The notes below the pieces were generated by a model. The model worked only from the letters and a program-made list of their open reading frames with translations, was not told the DNA's origin and searched no databases. Below are positions 57,168 to 64,000 of a stretch of DNA of 64,000 nucleotides, piece after piece; within the stretch, counting starts at the first letter, position 1; each line of letters opens with the position of its first letter. Location: positions 50,485 to 114,484 of the forward strand of contig JAJQIF010000028.1 in NCBI GenBank assembly GCA_021199355.1. Reading direction: 5' to 3'. The translations under genes and the position numbers were made by a program. The stretch is from Oscillospiraceae bacterium (GTDB taxonomy: Bacteria; Bacillota; Clostridia; Oscillospirales; Ruminococcaceae).

Positions 57168-60100
57168 ATGCTTTCTGACAATATAAATAGTATAGTTCTC
57201 GGGAACGCCATGGGTGCGGCGCCGATTTATGTGGATAAATCCGGTTCCGCTTTCGACGGGCTTTCTCTTATCGCCGAGGCTTATGCCGACGATATCGAAG
57301 CCCTTTGCGGCTCACGCCCCGAAATAGTTTTTGAAGAGCCCGAATCGGGAATATACCTGATGGCGGGGCTTGTTTCGGATGAATTGATCAAGGCTCAGGG
57401 AATCGACTGGGCGATTTCTCCGTCATGCGGCAATTTCAAGTCGCCCGACTGGGAAAGATACGAGATCAAAGTCAAAAAAGACGGCGAGCGCACCAAGATT
57501 ATCATCGCCGGCTCGGACAAGAGGGGAGCCATATACGGCATCTTCCACATCACGGAAGACATCTTCGGCGTCAGCCCGTGGATATGGTGGGCGGATGTCA
57601 AGCCGAAGAAGCGCAGTGAGCTCTCTGTAGCGGTTTCCGAGCTCGAGACCGTCTCAAAGAGACCCTCCGTCAATTTCAGAGGCTTCTTCATGAACGACGA
57701 GAACCCCTGCTTCAACGGCTTCGCCGACAGCCACTTCGGGGGACTCAACTACATGTTTTATGACGAGGTCTTCAAGCTGATTTTAAGGCTCAAGGGCAAC
57801 TATATGTGGCCGGCAATGTGGTCGAACAACTTCTCAATCGACGGCATGGAGGGCGTTGCGCCCGGTTCCCGGTTCGCGGAGCTCGAGAAGAAGTATCACC
57901 ATAAGCTCGGCGGCTTGATGTATTGCGACCAAGAGGGTCACGAAGACGCACCAATCAATGAGCCGAAGACCGACACCGCCACCGAAAAGCCGGGTTATCT
58001 CAAGCCCGGGGAGTACCCGATGACGCTTGCAAACGCTGTCCTTGCGGACAGATACGGCGTGACGGTCGGCGCATCCCACCACGAGCCGATGGCAAGAAGC
58101 GGCGAGGAGTGGGGCAAGCTTCAGGGCTATTGGAACAACAATATCACCTATAAGGACCCGAAGATTTCCTCTGACCGTGGGCAGAAGGTCTGGAACTATA
58201 TGCTGAACCCGGACAACATCGAGAAGTTCTGGAGCGACGCAATCTATCGTAATGGCGGCTTGAACACGATGTTCACCGTCGGAATGCGTGGCGAGAACGA
58301 CTCTGTCCTTATCGACGACAAGAATCACACTCTCACCACGGAAGAGAATATCGAGCTTCTGAAGGCTGTCCTCCGCACTCAGGACAGAATTCTCACGAAT
58401 CACGGCGTCGAGAACTCCCCAAGATTACTTGCTGTATATAAAGAAGTCGAAAACTGCTGGTACGGCGGTTCACGCGATAATCCCGCCGAAGCCGTCGGCA
58501 AGGGGCTTCGCGACGACCCAGACGTTACCGGGCTTCTTGGAGCTGACACCAACAGAATTGTCATGCTCTGCGAGGACAATAACGGCTACCTCCGTACTCT
58601 CCCGGAGCTTGGCGAAGGCGACAGGTTCAACTGGGGACTTTACTATCACTTCGACTATGTCGGAGCGCCGAAGACCTCGATGTGGATCAACACAATGCCT
58701 CTCCAGCGCACTTGGGAGAACCTCACCGCCGCATATGAATACGGAATCGACGACGCGTGGATTGTGAACGTCGGCGACATCCGACCGATGGAGCTTCCGC
58801 TCTCGTACTTCATGAATCTTGCATACGACTTCGAGACCTACGGTTCAAGTAATCCCAACAACTGCGACGAATACCTGAAAACATGGGCGAGGGAACAGTT
58901 TGCCGCCGAAGAAAATATCGGCGAAAGAGAGATAGCGGGAATCGCCTCGCTTCTATATGACTATACATGGCTGAACGGCATCTGCAAGCCGGAAACGTTG
59001 CATGCCGACGGCGAATTCAGCTACAGCCCGCTTTACTACGGCGAGGCGCAGGAAAAACTCGGCTTTGCGGAGGACATAATCGCAAGGGCTGACGCACTTT
59101 TGGCGAAGATTCCCGAAAATTCGGATTGCTATATTCCGTTTTACCAGATGGTCTATTATCCCGCAGTTGCGAGCGCGAACGTCGTAAGAATCCAGATTCT
59201 CTTCGGCTTCAACAAGCTCTATGCCGGTCGCGGCTCGACGGTTGCGAACACTCTGGCAACTCTTATCGAAAAGTATCTTAAGTACGACGAAGAGCTTTCC
59301 GAGAAGTATTGCGATTTGGGCGAGGAATTCAGCGGCACCAGTAAGTGGCACGGAATCATGCTCGGTGCGCCCGACTATATGAAGAGCTTCCACGACGATA
59401 TCCTCGGCAACGTTACGGCACGTTCGCACATGAACTATTCGAGCTGGAATACCGAATCGGCGGTCAAGATTATCCCTCACACCGTCAAGCCCACCAAGGA
59501 GTCGGTGATGATTGCGGGTCTCCCCGAAATCAGAAGAGGTTGCCGCTATGGGCATTTCTCGCTCCCCGATTTCGAATCTACCGAGAAGCAGACCTACACA
59601 GTCACTCTCACCAACGCAGGTGTTGAGCCTGTTCACTACGAAATCATCCCGTCGGACGACTTTATCGTGATAGGTGGCGAGACGAAGGGCGAATACGACG
59701 AATTCACGGCGTTCACCGTCTCGATTGACTGGTCGAAGCTCGGCGAATCGAAGACCGGCAACATCTCACTTCGGTCGAAATATAACAATCTCGAGATTTT
59801 GGTCAACGCGAAAGTCGTCGACACGAGCGGATATAAGCTTCCGAAGCTCCATATGCCGAGCTGTGGCTTCACCGTCATGAACTCGAACGAGTTTGCGGGT
59901 TCGGGAGCATCGAAGAACGGCGAAGTCAGGTTTACCGAGCTTGTCGGCTACGGCAAGGGCAAGTCCTCGATGAAGATGCTTCCCTCGCTTTCCGAGAACT
60001 TCGAAGCCGGCGAAGGCGCATGGCTCGACTATAATTTCGTTGTCGAATCGGACGGCGAGTATAAATTTACCTTCTATGTCGGTCAGAACTGCAATCTGTC

Positions 60101-60395
60101 GTTTGACCACGGCAACCATCTCAATATGGGTGTCCGGGTCGACGGCGGCGAAATCGCTGTTGTAGACACCCTCGGCGAGGGATATATAGCCGGCTCGAGC
60201 TCCGAATGGGACGACACCATCCAGCGCGCCGGCAGAACGGCAGAGTATGTCTGCACTCTCGAATCCGGCGAACACACCCTCCGCATCTACGGCATGGAGC
60301 AGAATCTGGTCTTGCAGAAGATTGTTGTCGGGGATAAAGACAAGAAAATCGAGAAGTCGCTTTTGGGACCGAAGCCCACTGCGACGCTGAAATAA
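57168..60395 (+). CDS. GH115 alpha-glucuronidase-type glycoside hydrolase
   Basis: GH115 enzymes remove (methyl-)glucuronic acid side chains from xylan. The 1075-residue protein has the N-terminal domain to about 170, then a TIM-barrel part with RGFFMNDENPCFNGFADSHFGG near 172-193, LRLKGNYMWPAMWSNNFSID near 207-226, and GLYYHFDYVGAPKTSMWINT near 493-512, followed by helical and C-terminal beta domains. There is no signal peptide, so it should act on imported oligosaccharides. The ATG at 57168 is preferred over a TTG six bases earlier because GGAGG is seven bases before it. It is one gene from GH94, hinting at joint hemicellulose use. Its TAA abuts peptide module 5. Confidence 0.9.
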   Translation: MLSDNINSIVLGNAMGAAPIYVDKSGSAFDGLSLIAEAYADDIEALCGSRPEIVFEEPESGIYLMAGLVSDELIKAQGIDWAISPSCGNFKSPDWERYEIKVKKDGERTKIIIAGSDKRGAIYGIFHITEDIFGVSPWIWWADVKPKKRSELSVAVSELETVSKRPSVNFRGFFMNDENPCFNGFADSHFGGLNYMFYDEVFKLILRLKGNYMWPAMWSNNFSIDGMEGVAPGSRFAELEKKYHHKLGGLMYCDQEGHEDAPINEPKTDTATEKPGYLKPGEYPMTLANAVLADRYGVTVGASHHEPMARSGEEWGKLQGYWNNNITYKDPKISSDRGQKVWNYMLNPDNIEKFWSDAIYRNGGLNTMFTVGMRGENDSVLIDDKNHTLTTEENIELLKAVLRTQDRILTNHGVENSPRLLAVYKEVENCWYGGSRDNPAEAVGKGLRDDPDVTGLLGADTNRIVMLCEDNNGYLRTLPELGEGDRFNWGLYYHFDYVGAPKTSMWINTMPLQRTWENLTAAYEYGIDDAWIVNVGDIRPMELPLSYFMNLAYDFETYGSSNPNNCDEYLKTWAREQFAAEENIGEREIAGIASLLYDYTWLNGICKPETLHADGEFSYSPLYYGEAQEKLGFAEDIIARADALLAKIPENSDCYIPFYQMVYYPAVASANVVRIQILFGFNKLYAGRGSTVANTLATLIEKYLKYDEELSEKYCDLGEEFSGTSKWHGIMLGAPDYMKSFHDDILGNVTARSHMNYSSWNTESAVKIIPHTVKPTKESVMIAGLPEIRRGCRYGHFSLPDFESTEKQTYTVTLTNAGVEPVHYEIIPSDDFIVIGGETKGEYDEFTAFTVSIDWSKLGESKTGNISLRSKYNNLEILVNAKVVDTSGYKLPKLHMPSCGFTVMNSNEFAGSGASKNGEVRFTELVGYGKGKSSMKMLPSLSENFEAGEGAWLDYNFVVESDGEYKFTFYVGQNCNLSFDHGNHLNMGVRVDGGEIAVVDTLGEGYIAGSSSEWDDTIQRAGRTAEYVCTLESGEHTLRIYGMEQNLVLQKIVVGDKDKKIEKSLLGPKPTATLK

Positions 60396-60420
60396 AAAAA
60401 GCTGTTGACAAATCAACAGC
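60394..60420 (-). terminator. Module 5: peptide mRNA terminator overlapping the antisense promoter
   Basis: On minus: GCTGTTGA-TTTG-TCAACAGC then TTTTTTT. It holds the antisense TTGACA (60405-60410) and starts at the GH115 stop codon. Confidence 0.8.
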
Positions 60421-60433
60421 GATGGGGTATAAT
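60405..60433 (+). promoter_or_regulatory. Module 5: antisense RNA promoter
   Basis: TTGACA (60405-60410), 17 bases, TATAAT (60428-60433). Confidence 0.8.
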
Positions 60434-60439
60434 AGTAGC

Positions 60440-60558
60440 AAGAGAGCGGAACTGTGGCGACAGTTCCGACTCAACCTATAAAAATGCAGTTACAAGACCG
60501 CATTATAAGATTGGAAATTGGTCGGGACTTTCACACTAGTTCTCGACTATTTCTTTTT
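60440..60558 (+). ncRNA. Module 5: predicted antisense RNA
   Basis: About 119 bases with hairpins GGAACTGT/ACAGTTCC and GCAGTTACAAGACCGC-type. It ends at GTCGGGA/TTCTCGAC followed by TATTTCTTTTT over the peptide stop codon, as in module 2. Confidence 0.65.
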
Positions 60559-60639
60559 GTTCCCGGTCGTCAAACCGAGAATTCCAAAGACGATGGACGA
60601 GATGAAACTCAACAGAAGCATAACTTCGGTAAAGGTCAT
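60547..60639 (-). CDS. Module 5: 30-residue hydrophobic peptide, putative type I toxin
   Basis: Codes for MTFTEVMLLLSFISS followed by IVFGILGLTTGNKKK, a close relative of module 2. The ATG at 60639 has an AAAGGGAGGTG ribosome site. The promoter is exact consensus on minus. The mRNA 5' GCAAGAGAGCG pairs fully with CGCTCTCTTGC near its 3' end, where module 2 has GTAGAAGAGCG/CGCTCTTCTAC. The leader GAAAAAACG-CTTGA is shared with module 2. It lies in the gap between GH115 and the thrS T-box. Confidence 0.72.
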   Translation of the reverse strand: MTFTEVMLLLSFISSIVFGILGLTTGNKKK

Positions 60640-60702
60640 ACAAGCCACCTCCCTTTACAAATGTAAAAGGTCAAGTCGTTTTTTCGCTCTCTTGCTGTAG
60701 TC

Positions 60703-60731
60703 ATTATATCACACGATTTGACTCTTGTCAA
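60703..60731 (-). promoter_or_regulatory. Module 5: peptide promoter
   Basis: On minus: TTGACA (60726-60731), 17 bases, TATAAT (60703-60708). Confidence 0.8.
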
Positions 60732-60777
60732 TAAACTTCAAAAACTAAAATTCCGCTTTCAACCGTAAAAATACCTC

Positions 60778-60806
60778 TTGACAAATCAATCTCTCAGTGT
60801 TACACT
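60778..60806 (+). promoter_or_regulatory. Promoter for T-box-thrS
   Basis: TTGACA (60778-60783), 17 bases, TACACT (60801-60806), facing the T-box leader. Confidence 0.7.
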
Positions 60807-60812
60807 ATAGAA

Positions 60813-61050
60813 AGTAAAGCGTTGATGGGGAAGCCTGTCTTTGGTCGGCAGAGAGAGCCTTGCGGTGGTGGAAGCAGGGCACGGCTTGGGATGATGGACA
60901 CCGCCCCGGAGCAGTGCACGAGGAGTGCACCGCATATCCTGCGATATGGGATAAGACTTTGCAAGCAAAGTCATGAGTAATAAATCAAGGTGGAACCGCG
61001 CAGTTGCGCCCTTGTTTTGACAGAAACATGTCAGAACGGGGCGTTTTTGA
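60813..61050 (+). promoter_or_regulatory. T-box leader of thrS
   Basis: A ~240-base leader with the T-box core GGTGGAACCGCG (60990-61000) followed by a terminator (GCGCCCTTGTTTTGACA against TGTCAGAACGGGGCG, then TTTTTG, to 61048). The long stem I lies upstream with the likely specifier ACC in GGACACCGCC near 60900, fitting threonine. Uncharged tRNA-Thr would favour the antiterminator and read-through into thrS. A perfect mini-hairpin GACTTTGC-AA-GCAAAGTC (60956-60973) sits between stem I and the core. Confidence 0.9.
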
Positions 61051-61082
61051 TTAGTAAATTTTTTGCAGGAGGAATATATAAA

Positions 61083-62846
61083 ATGAAAGTAATTTTCCAC
61101 GACGGGCACATTGAGGAGCATACTTTTGACGACGAGGTCGGAAGAGGAGCTCTCAGACACACTGCGGCGCATATTCTCGCGCAGGCTGTCAAGAGGCTTT
61201 ATCCCGACACCAAGCTCGCAATCGGTCCTTCCATCAAGGACGGCTTCTACTACGACTTCGACAAGGAAGGCGGCTTCTCGCAGGAGGAGCTCGACGCCCT
61301 CGAGGTCGAGATGAAGAAGATTACGAAGGAGAATCTGAAGCTCGAGAGATACACTCTTCCCCGTGACGAAGCAATCAAGCTCATGGAGAGCCTTAACGAG
61401 CCCTACAAGGTCGAGCTCATCAACGACCTTCCTGAGGATGAGGAGCTCAGCTTCTTCAAGCAGGGCGAATATGTCGACCTTTGCGCCGGTCCTCACGTCA
61501 CCTATACCTCTCAGGTCAAGGCTTTTAAATTAACCTCCGTTGCCGGTGCATACTGGCGCGGAAGCGAGAAGAACAAGATGCTCACCCGTATCTATGGCAC
61601 CGCGTTCACATCAAAGGCGGATTTGGAAGAGTACCTCCAGAGGCTCGAAGAGGCTAAGAAGCGCGACCACCGCAAGATTGGCAAGGAAATGAAGCTCTTC
61701 ATGCTGAGCGAAGAGGGTCCCGGATTCCCGTTCATGCTCCCGAACGGCATGATTATCAAGAACGAGCTCATCAACTACTGGCGCGAGCTCCATACACGCG
61801 AAGGCTATGTCGAGGTTCAGACCCCGATGATTCTCAACCGCCACCTCTGGGAGACCTCCGGTCACTGGGACCACTATAAAGAGAATATGTATACCACCGT
61901 CATCGACGACACCGATTTCGCAATCAAGCCGATGAACTGCCCGGGCGGAATGCTCGTTTATAAGTCGGAGCCGAGATCTTATAGAGACTTGCCTCTGAGA
62001 ATCGGCGAGTTGGGACTCGTCCACCGCCACGAAAAGAGCGGCGAGCTACATGGCTTGATGAGAGTAAGATGCTTCACCCAGGACGATGCGCACATCTTCA
62101 TGACCGAGGAGCAGATTACCGACGAAATCAAGGGCGTTGTAAGGCTTATCGACGAGGTCTACAGCCTCTTTGGATTCAAGTATGCCGTCGAGCTTTCGAC
62201 AATGCCCGAGGATCACATGGGTGAGCTCAAGGATTGGGAGCACGCGACAGATGCACTTAAGCAGGCTCTCGAGGAGATGAACCTTCCCTATACCATCAAC
62301 GAGGGCGACGGCGCATTCTACGGACCGAAGATTGACTTCCACATCGAGGATTCCCTCGGCAGAACATGGCAGTGCGGCACAATCCAGCTCGACTTCCAGC
62401 TCCCGATGAAGTTCGAGGCGGAGTATATCGGCGCAGACGGTCAGAAGCACCGTCCGATAATGATTCACCGCGTCGTCTTCGGCTCAATCGAGAGATTCAT
62501 GGGCGTTCTTATCGAGCACTACGCCGGCAAGTTCCCGACATGGCTCGCCCCCGAGCAGGTCAGAGTTCTTCCGATTACCGACCGCAACAACGAGTACACC
62601 GATAAGATTATCGAAGCTCTCAAGGCGAAGGGCATCAGATGCACCGCCGACAAGCGCGCCGAGAAGACCGGCTATAAGGTAAGAGAAGCTCAGGTTTCCC
62701 GTGTTCCTTATATGCTCGTCATCGGCGACCGTGAGCAGGAGGAGAACACCGTCTCCGTCCGCCGCAGAGACCACACCGACACCACCACCATGGGAATGGA
62801 TGAGTTTGTTGAGATGGTTGCGGAAGAAATCAAGAATAAGAAGTAA
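61083..62846 (+). CDS. thrS: Threonyl-tRNA synthetase lacking the TGS domain
   Basis: Charges tRNA-Thr with threonine; cytosolic class II dimer. From the ATG at 61083 (GCAGGAGG ribosome site) it has 587 residues, about 50 fewer than the common form. After 20 residues it goes straight into the editing domain (HTAAHILAQAVKRLYPD near 22-38, DLCAGPHV near 135), so the usual N-terminal TGS domain is missing or cut to a stub. The catalytic core has the zinc cysteine in MNCPGGM near 280 and the WQCGTIQLDFQLP block near 430, and the anticodon-binding domain fills the last ~110 residues. Controlled by the T-box upstream. Confidence 0.95.
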   Translation: MKVIFHDGHIEEHTFDDEVGRGALRHTAAHILAQAVKRLYPDTKLAIGPSIKDGFYYDFDKEGGFSQEELDALEVEMKKITKENLKLERYTLPRDEAIKLMESLNEPYKVELINDLPEDEELSFFKQGEYVDLCAGPHVTYTSQVKAFKLTSVAGAYWRGSEKNKMLTRIYGTAFTSKADLEEYLQRLEEAKKRDHRKIGKEMKLFMLSEEGPGFPFMLPNGMIIKNELINYWRELHTREGYVEVQTPMILNRHLWETSGHWDHYKENMYTTVIDDTDFAIKPMNCPGGMLVYKSEPRSYRDLPLRIGELGLVHRHEKSGELHGLMRVRCFTQDDAHIFMTEEQITDEIKGVVRLIDEVYSLFGFKYAVELSTMPEDHMGELKDWEHATDALKQALEEMNLPYTINEGDGAFYGPKIDFHIEDSLGRTWQCGTIQLDFQLPMKFEAEYIGADGQKHRPIMIHRVVFGSIERFMGVLIEHYAGKFPTWLAPEQVRVLPITDRNNEYTDKIIEALKAKGIRCTADKRAEKTGYKVREAQVSRVPYMLVIGDREQEENTVSVRRRDHTDTTTMGMDEFVEMVAEEIKNKK

Positions 62847-62858
62847 TATATGCTTGGT

Positions 62859-62929
62859 GTAGGGGCGGATATTATCCGCCCGTTACGCCGGCATCAGTAG
62901 TTTTTCGGGCGGATGATATCCGCCCCTAC
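62859..62929 (+). repeat. R1 paired palindrome repeat
   Basis: Full R1 pair between the convergent thrS and SleB-like genes, left type first. The right half runs into CTTTTTTCTCTT and could act as a terminator for thrS. Confidence 0.9.
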
Positions 62930-62938
62930 TTTTTTCTC

Positions 62939-63646
62939 TTACGAACAGAACAGATGATTCCCAATCTTCGTAATCACCGGTCGTGACGTAATGAATGCGT
63001 TCGAGGTCTTGTCGGGATTATAGTAGTAGATAGCGCCGCCGGAGGGGTCCCAGCCGTTGAGGGCGTCGCGGGCGGCGTCGTAGCAGGAATCCTCGACCGG
63101 CTCCCAGAACTGACCGTCATCAACCGCCGAAAATGCGCCTTCCTGATAAATTACTCCCGAGATGGTGTCGGGGAATGACGGGTGCTCAACTCGGTTGAGG
63201 ACGACTGCGCCGACGGCTACCTGTCCCTCATACGGCTCACCTCTTGCTTCGGCAGAGATAATCTGCGCCAGGAGATTGATGTTGGATTCCGTTGCCTCGG
63301 GAACGGAACCGATGCTGATTCCGAGCGCCGCAAGGGTCTCGGGACCGGCGATGCCGTCAACCGTCAAGCCCTTCTGCTGTTGGAAACGCTTGACCGCCGT
63401 CTGGGTTTTGGTGCCATAATAGCCGGTGATTTCGCCCGAGAAGAGCCCTCGCTCCTGCAAAGCCTCCTGAATCGCCGTGACCTCCGAGCCCTCGGAGCCC
63501 AATTTCGAGAGAGCTTCCGAGGAGCCGACTCTCAAGCCTTGTGAGATGCCTCCGCCGATTGTTGCTGTTGCGGATATCGAAACAGTAAGGGCAAGTGCCG
63601 CCACCATTATAATAAGAGACTTGACTTTTGAAGTGATAGATTTCAT
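62939..63646 (-). CDS. sleB: SleB-like cell wall hydrolase with peptidoglycan-binding domain
   Basis: Likely a lytic transglycosylase or amidase that cuts spore cortex or vegetative wall. The 235-residue exported protein has a signal peptide at 1-28, a PF01471 peptidoglycan-binding domain at about 50-108 (VTAIQEALQERGLFSGEITG, then FQQQKGLTVDGIAGPETLAAL), and a PF07486 hydrolase domain at about 123-235 with the catalytic glutamate in IISAEARGEPYEGQ. This is the SleB/CwlJ type tied to spore germination, though such proteins also occur in non-sporulating Clostridia. The gene stands alone. Confidence 0.92.
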   Translation of the reverse strand: MKSITSKVKSLIIMVAALALTVSISATATIGGGISQGLRVGSSEALSKLGSEGSEVTAIQEALQERGLFSGEITGYYGTKTQTAVKRFQQQKGLTVDGIAGPETLAALGISIGSVPEATESNINLLAQIISAEARGEPYEGQVAVGAVVLNRVEHPSFPDTISGVIYQEGAFSAVDDGQFWEPVEDSCYDAARDALNGWDPSGGAIYYYNPDKTSNAFITSRPVITKIGNHLFCS

Positions 63647-63822
63647 TATATATAGTCCTTTCGTTTGCTTTTGGAATTAGTATAGCGCACGAATTCGGGA
63701 TAATTCCTGAAAGAAAATGGATATAATGGGCGACAGAAGCGTGCCCGATTGTGCATGTTGACTATATAAAAGTCGCAATTTTGTGCAAAAGGTCGAATTT
63801 CAAACAAAGTGAAAATTGGGGG

Positions 63823-63851
63823 TTGACAATCGAATCCAAGTGTGATATATT
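63823..63851 (+). promoter_or_regulatory. Promoter for a transcript leaving the window
   Basis: TTGACA (63823-63828), 17 bases, TATATT (63846-63851). The leader has hairpins GAGACA...TGTCTC (63867-63892) and GAAAGAACTC-TAAC-GAGTTCTTTC (63894-63917), then an A-rich run and a second TTGACA at 63979-63984. No coding frame is seen before the window ends. The part 63647-63822 holds the SleB-like leader and nothing else that I can support. Confidence 0.55.
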
Positions 63852-64000
63852 ATTAAAGCTGTCTACGAGACATCCCCTGACGGGTCTGTCTCAGAAAGAA
63901 CTCTAACGAGTTCTTTCACAAAGCGATAGCACCTCAAAAGTCAAGAAAAAACTTTTGAAAAAAAGTTTCAAAAAAGGCTTGACAAACTCGGGAAGACATG

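Noticed and set aside
6538..62929. CRISPR array from the repeated palindromes
   Set aside because: The units are scattered singly at gene ends, tens of kb apart, with no regular spacers and no cas genes.
63823..64000. Sixth peptide/antisense module
   Set aside because: No hydrophobic peptide frame, no convergent promoter and no terminator/-35 overlap were found there.

Overview
The window looks like chromosome from an anaerobic, gut-type member of the Clostridia, close to Ruminococcaceae/Oscillospirales. The reasons are a one-chain clostridial-type PurL, SpoVG and SleB-like proteins, a T-box in front of thrS, an FtsEX/PcsB-like/Ctp-like block, NPxTG-type surface proteins, polysaccharide-degrading GH94 and GH115 enzymes, many consensus TTGACA-N17-TATAAT promoters, and a dense set of small dispersed palindromic repeats. 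No species can be named from the sequence alone.

Layout. 1-8.8 kb: the 3' part of purL, then the arginine genes argG-argH-argF, a YczE-like membrane protein, a small DUF2508-like protein and galM. 9-18.3 kb: a secreted Ser-rich fibronectin-III protein, an ECF-like sigma factor with a membrane-anchored beta-propeller partner, tRNA-Thr and tRNA-Tyr, a hairpin array in front of a four-helix-bundle (IVP-like) gene, a sirtuin, a DUF1508 protein, a leader-peptide-like small protein and mreB. 18.3-28.8 kb: a GH25 muramidase, ilvE-metY, metA (predicted to use acetyl-CoA), an abundant-looking wall-anchored protein, typA, an acyl carrier protein and a Nudix hydrolase. 28.8-38 kb: spoVG, murC-lexA-nudix, then on the minus strand ftsE-ftsX-M23 peptidase-small gene-S41 protease, and a PucR/CdaR-type regulator. 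38-49 kb: two PH-domain membrane proteins, an alanine/sodium symporter, an oxidoreductase, dut, a U32 peptidase gene broken by an in-frame TAG, zapA, a degenerate LCP protein, a SLOG-fold protein and alr. 49-64 kb: VanZ-like and LCP proteins, a surface protein, a capsule-type BY-kinase set (copolymerase, kinase, phosphatase), cellobiose phosphorylase, an orphan NrdD-tail protein, a GH115 glucuronidase, T-box-thrS and an SleB-like hydrolase.

The strongest candidate for an undescribed system is a family of five dispersed ~330 bp modules near 18.5, 23.8, 32.0, 48.5 and 60.6 kb. Each codes for a 29-30 residue hydrophobic peptide with a basic tail and lies between two convergent, perfect TTGACA-N17-TATAAT promoters. 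One makes the peptide mRNA. The other makes a ~110-135 nt antisense RNA whose predicted terminator lies over the end of the peptide gene. The peptide mRNA terminator hairpin contains the -35 box of the antisense promoter, and the mRNA 5' end is complementary to its own 3' end through a pairing that changes compensatorily between copies. These are the marks of a type I toxin-antitoxin family of the TxpA/RatA or Hol-Tox kind. Two other repeat families (R1, paired palindromes around GGCGGATATTATCCGCC; R2, paired palindromes with AAACCCCTC ends) sit at or just after stop codons, and a third family of mini-hairpins is found nested inside both.
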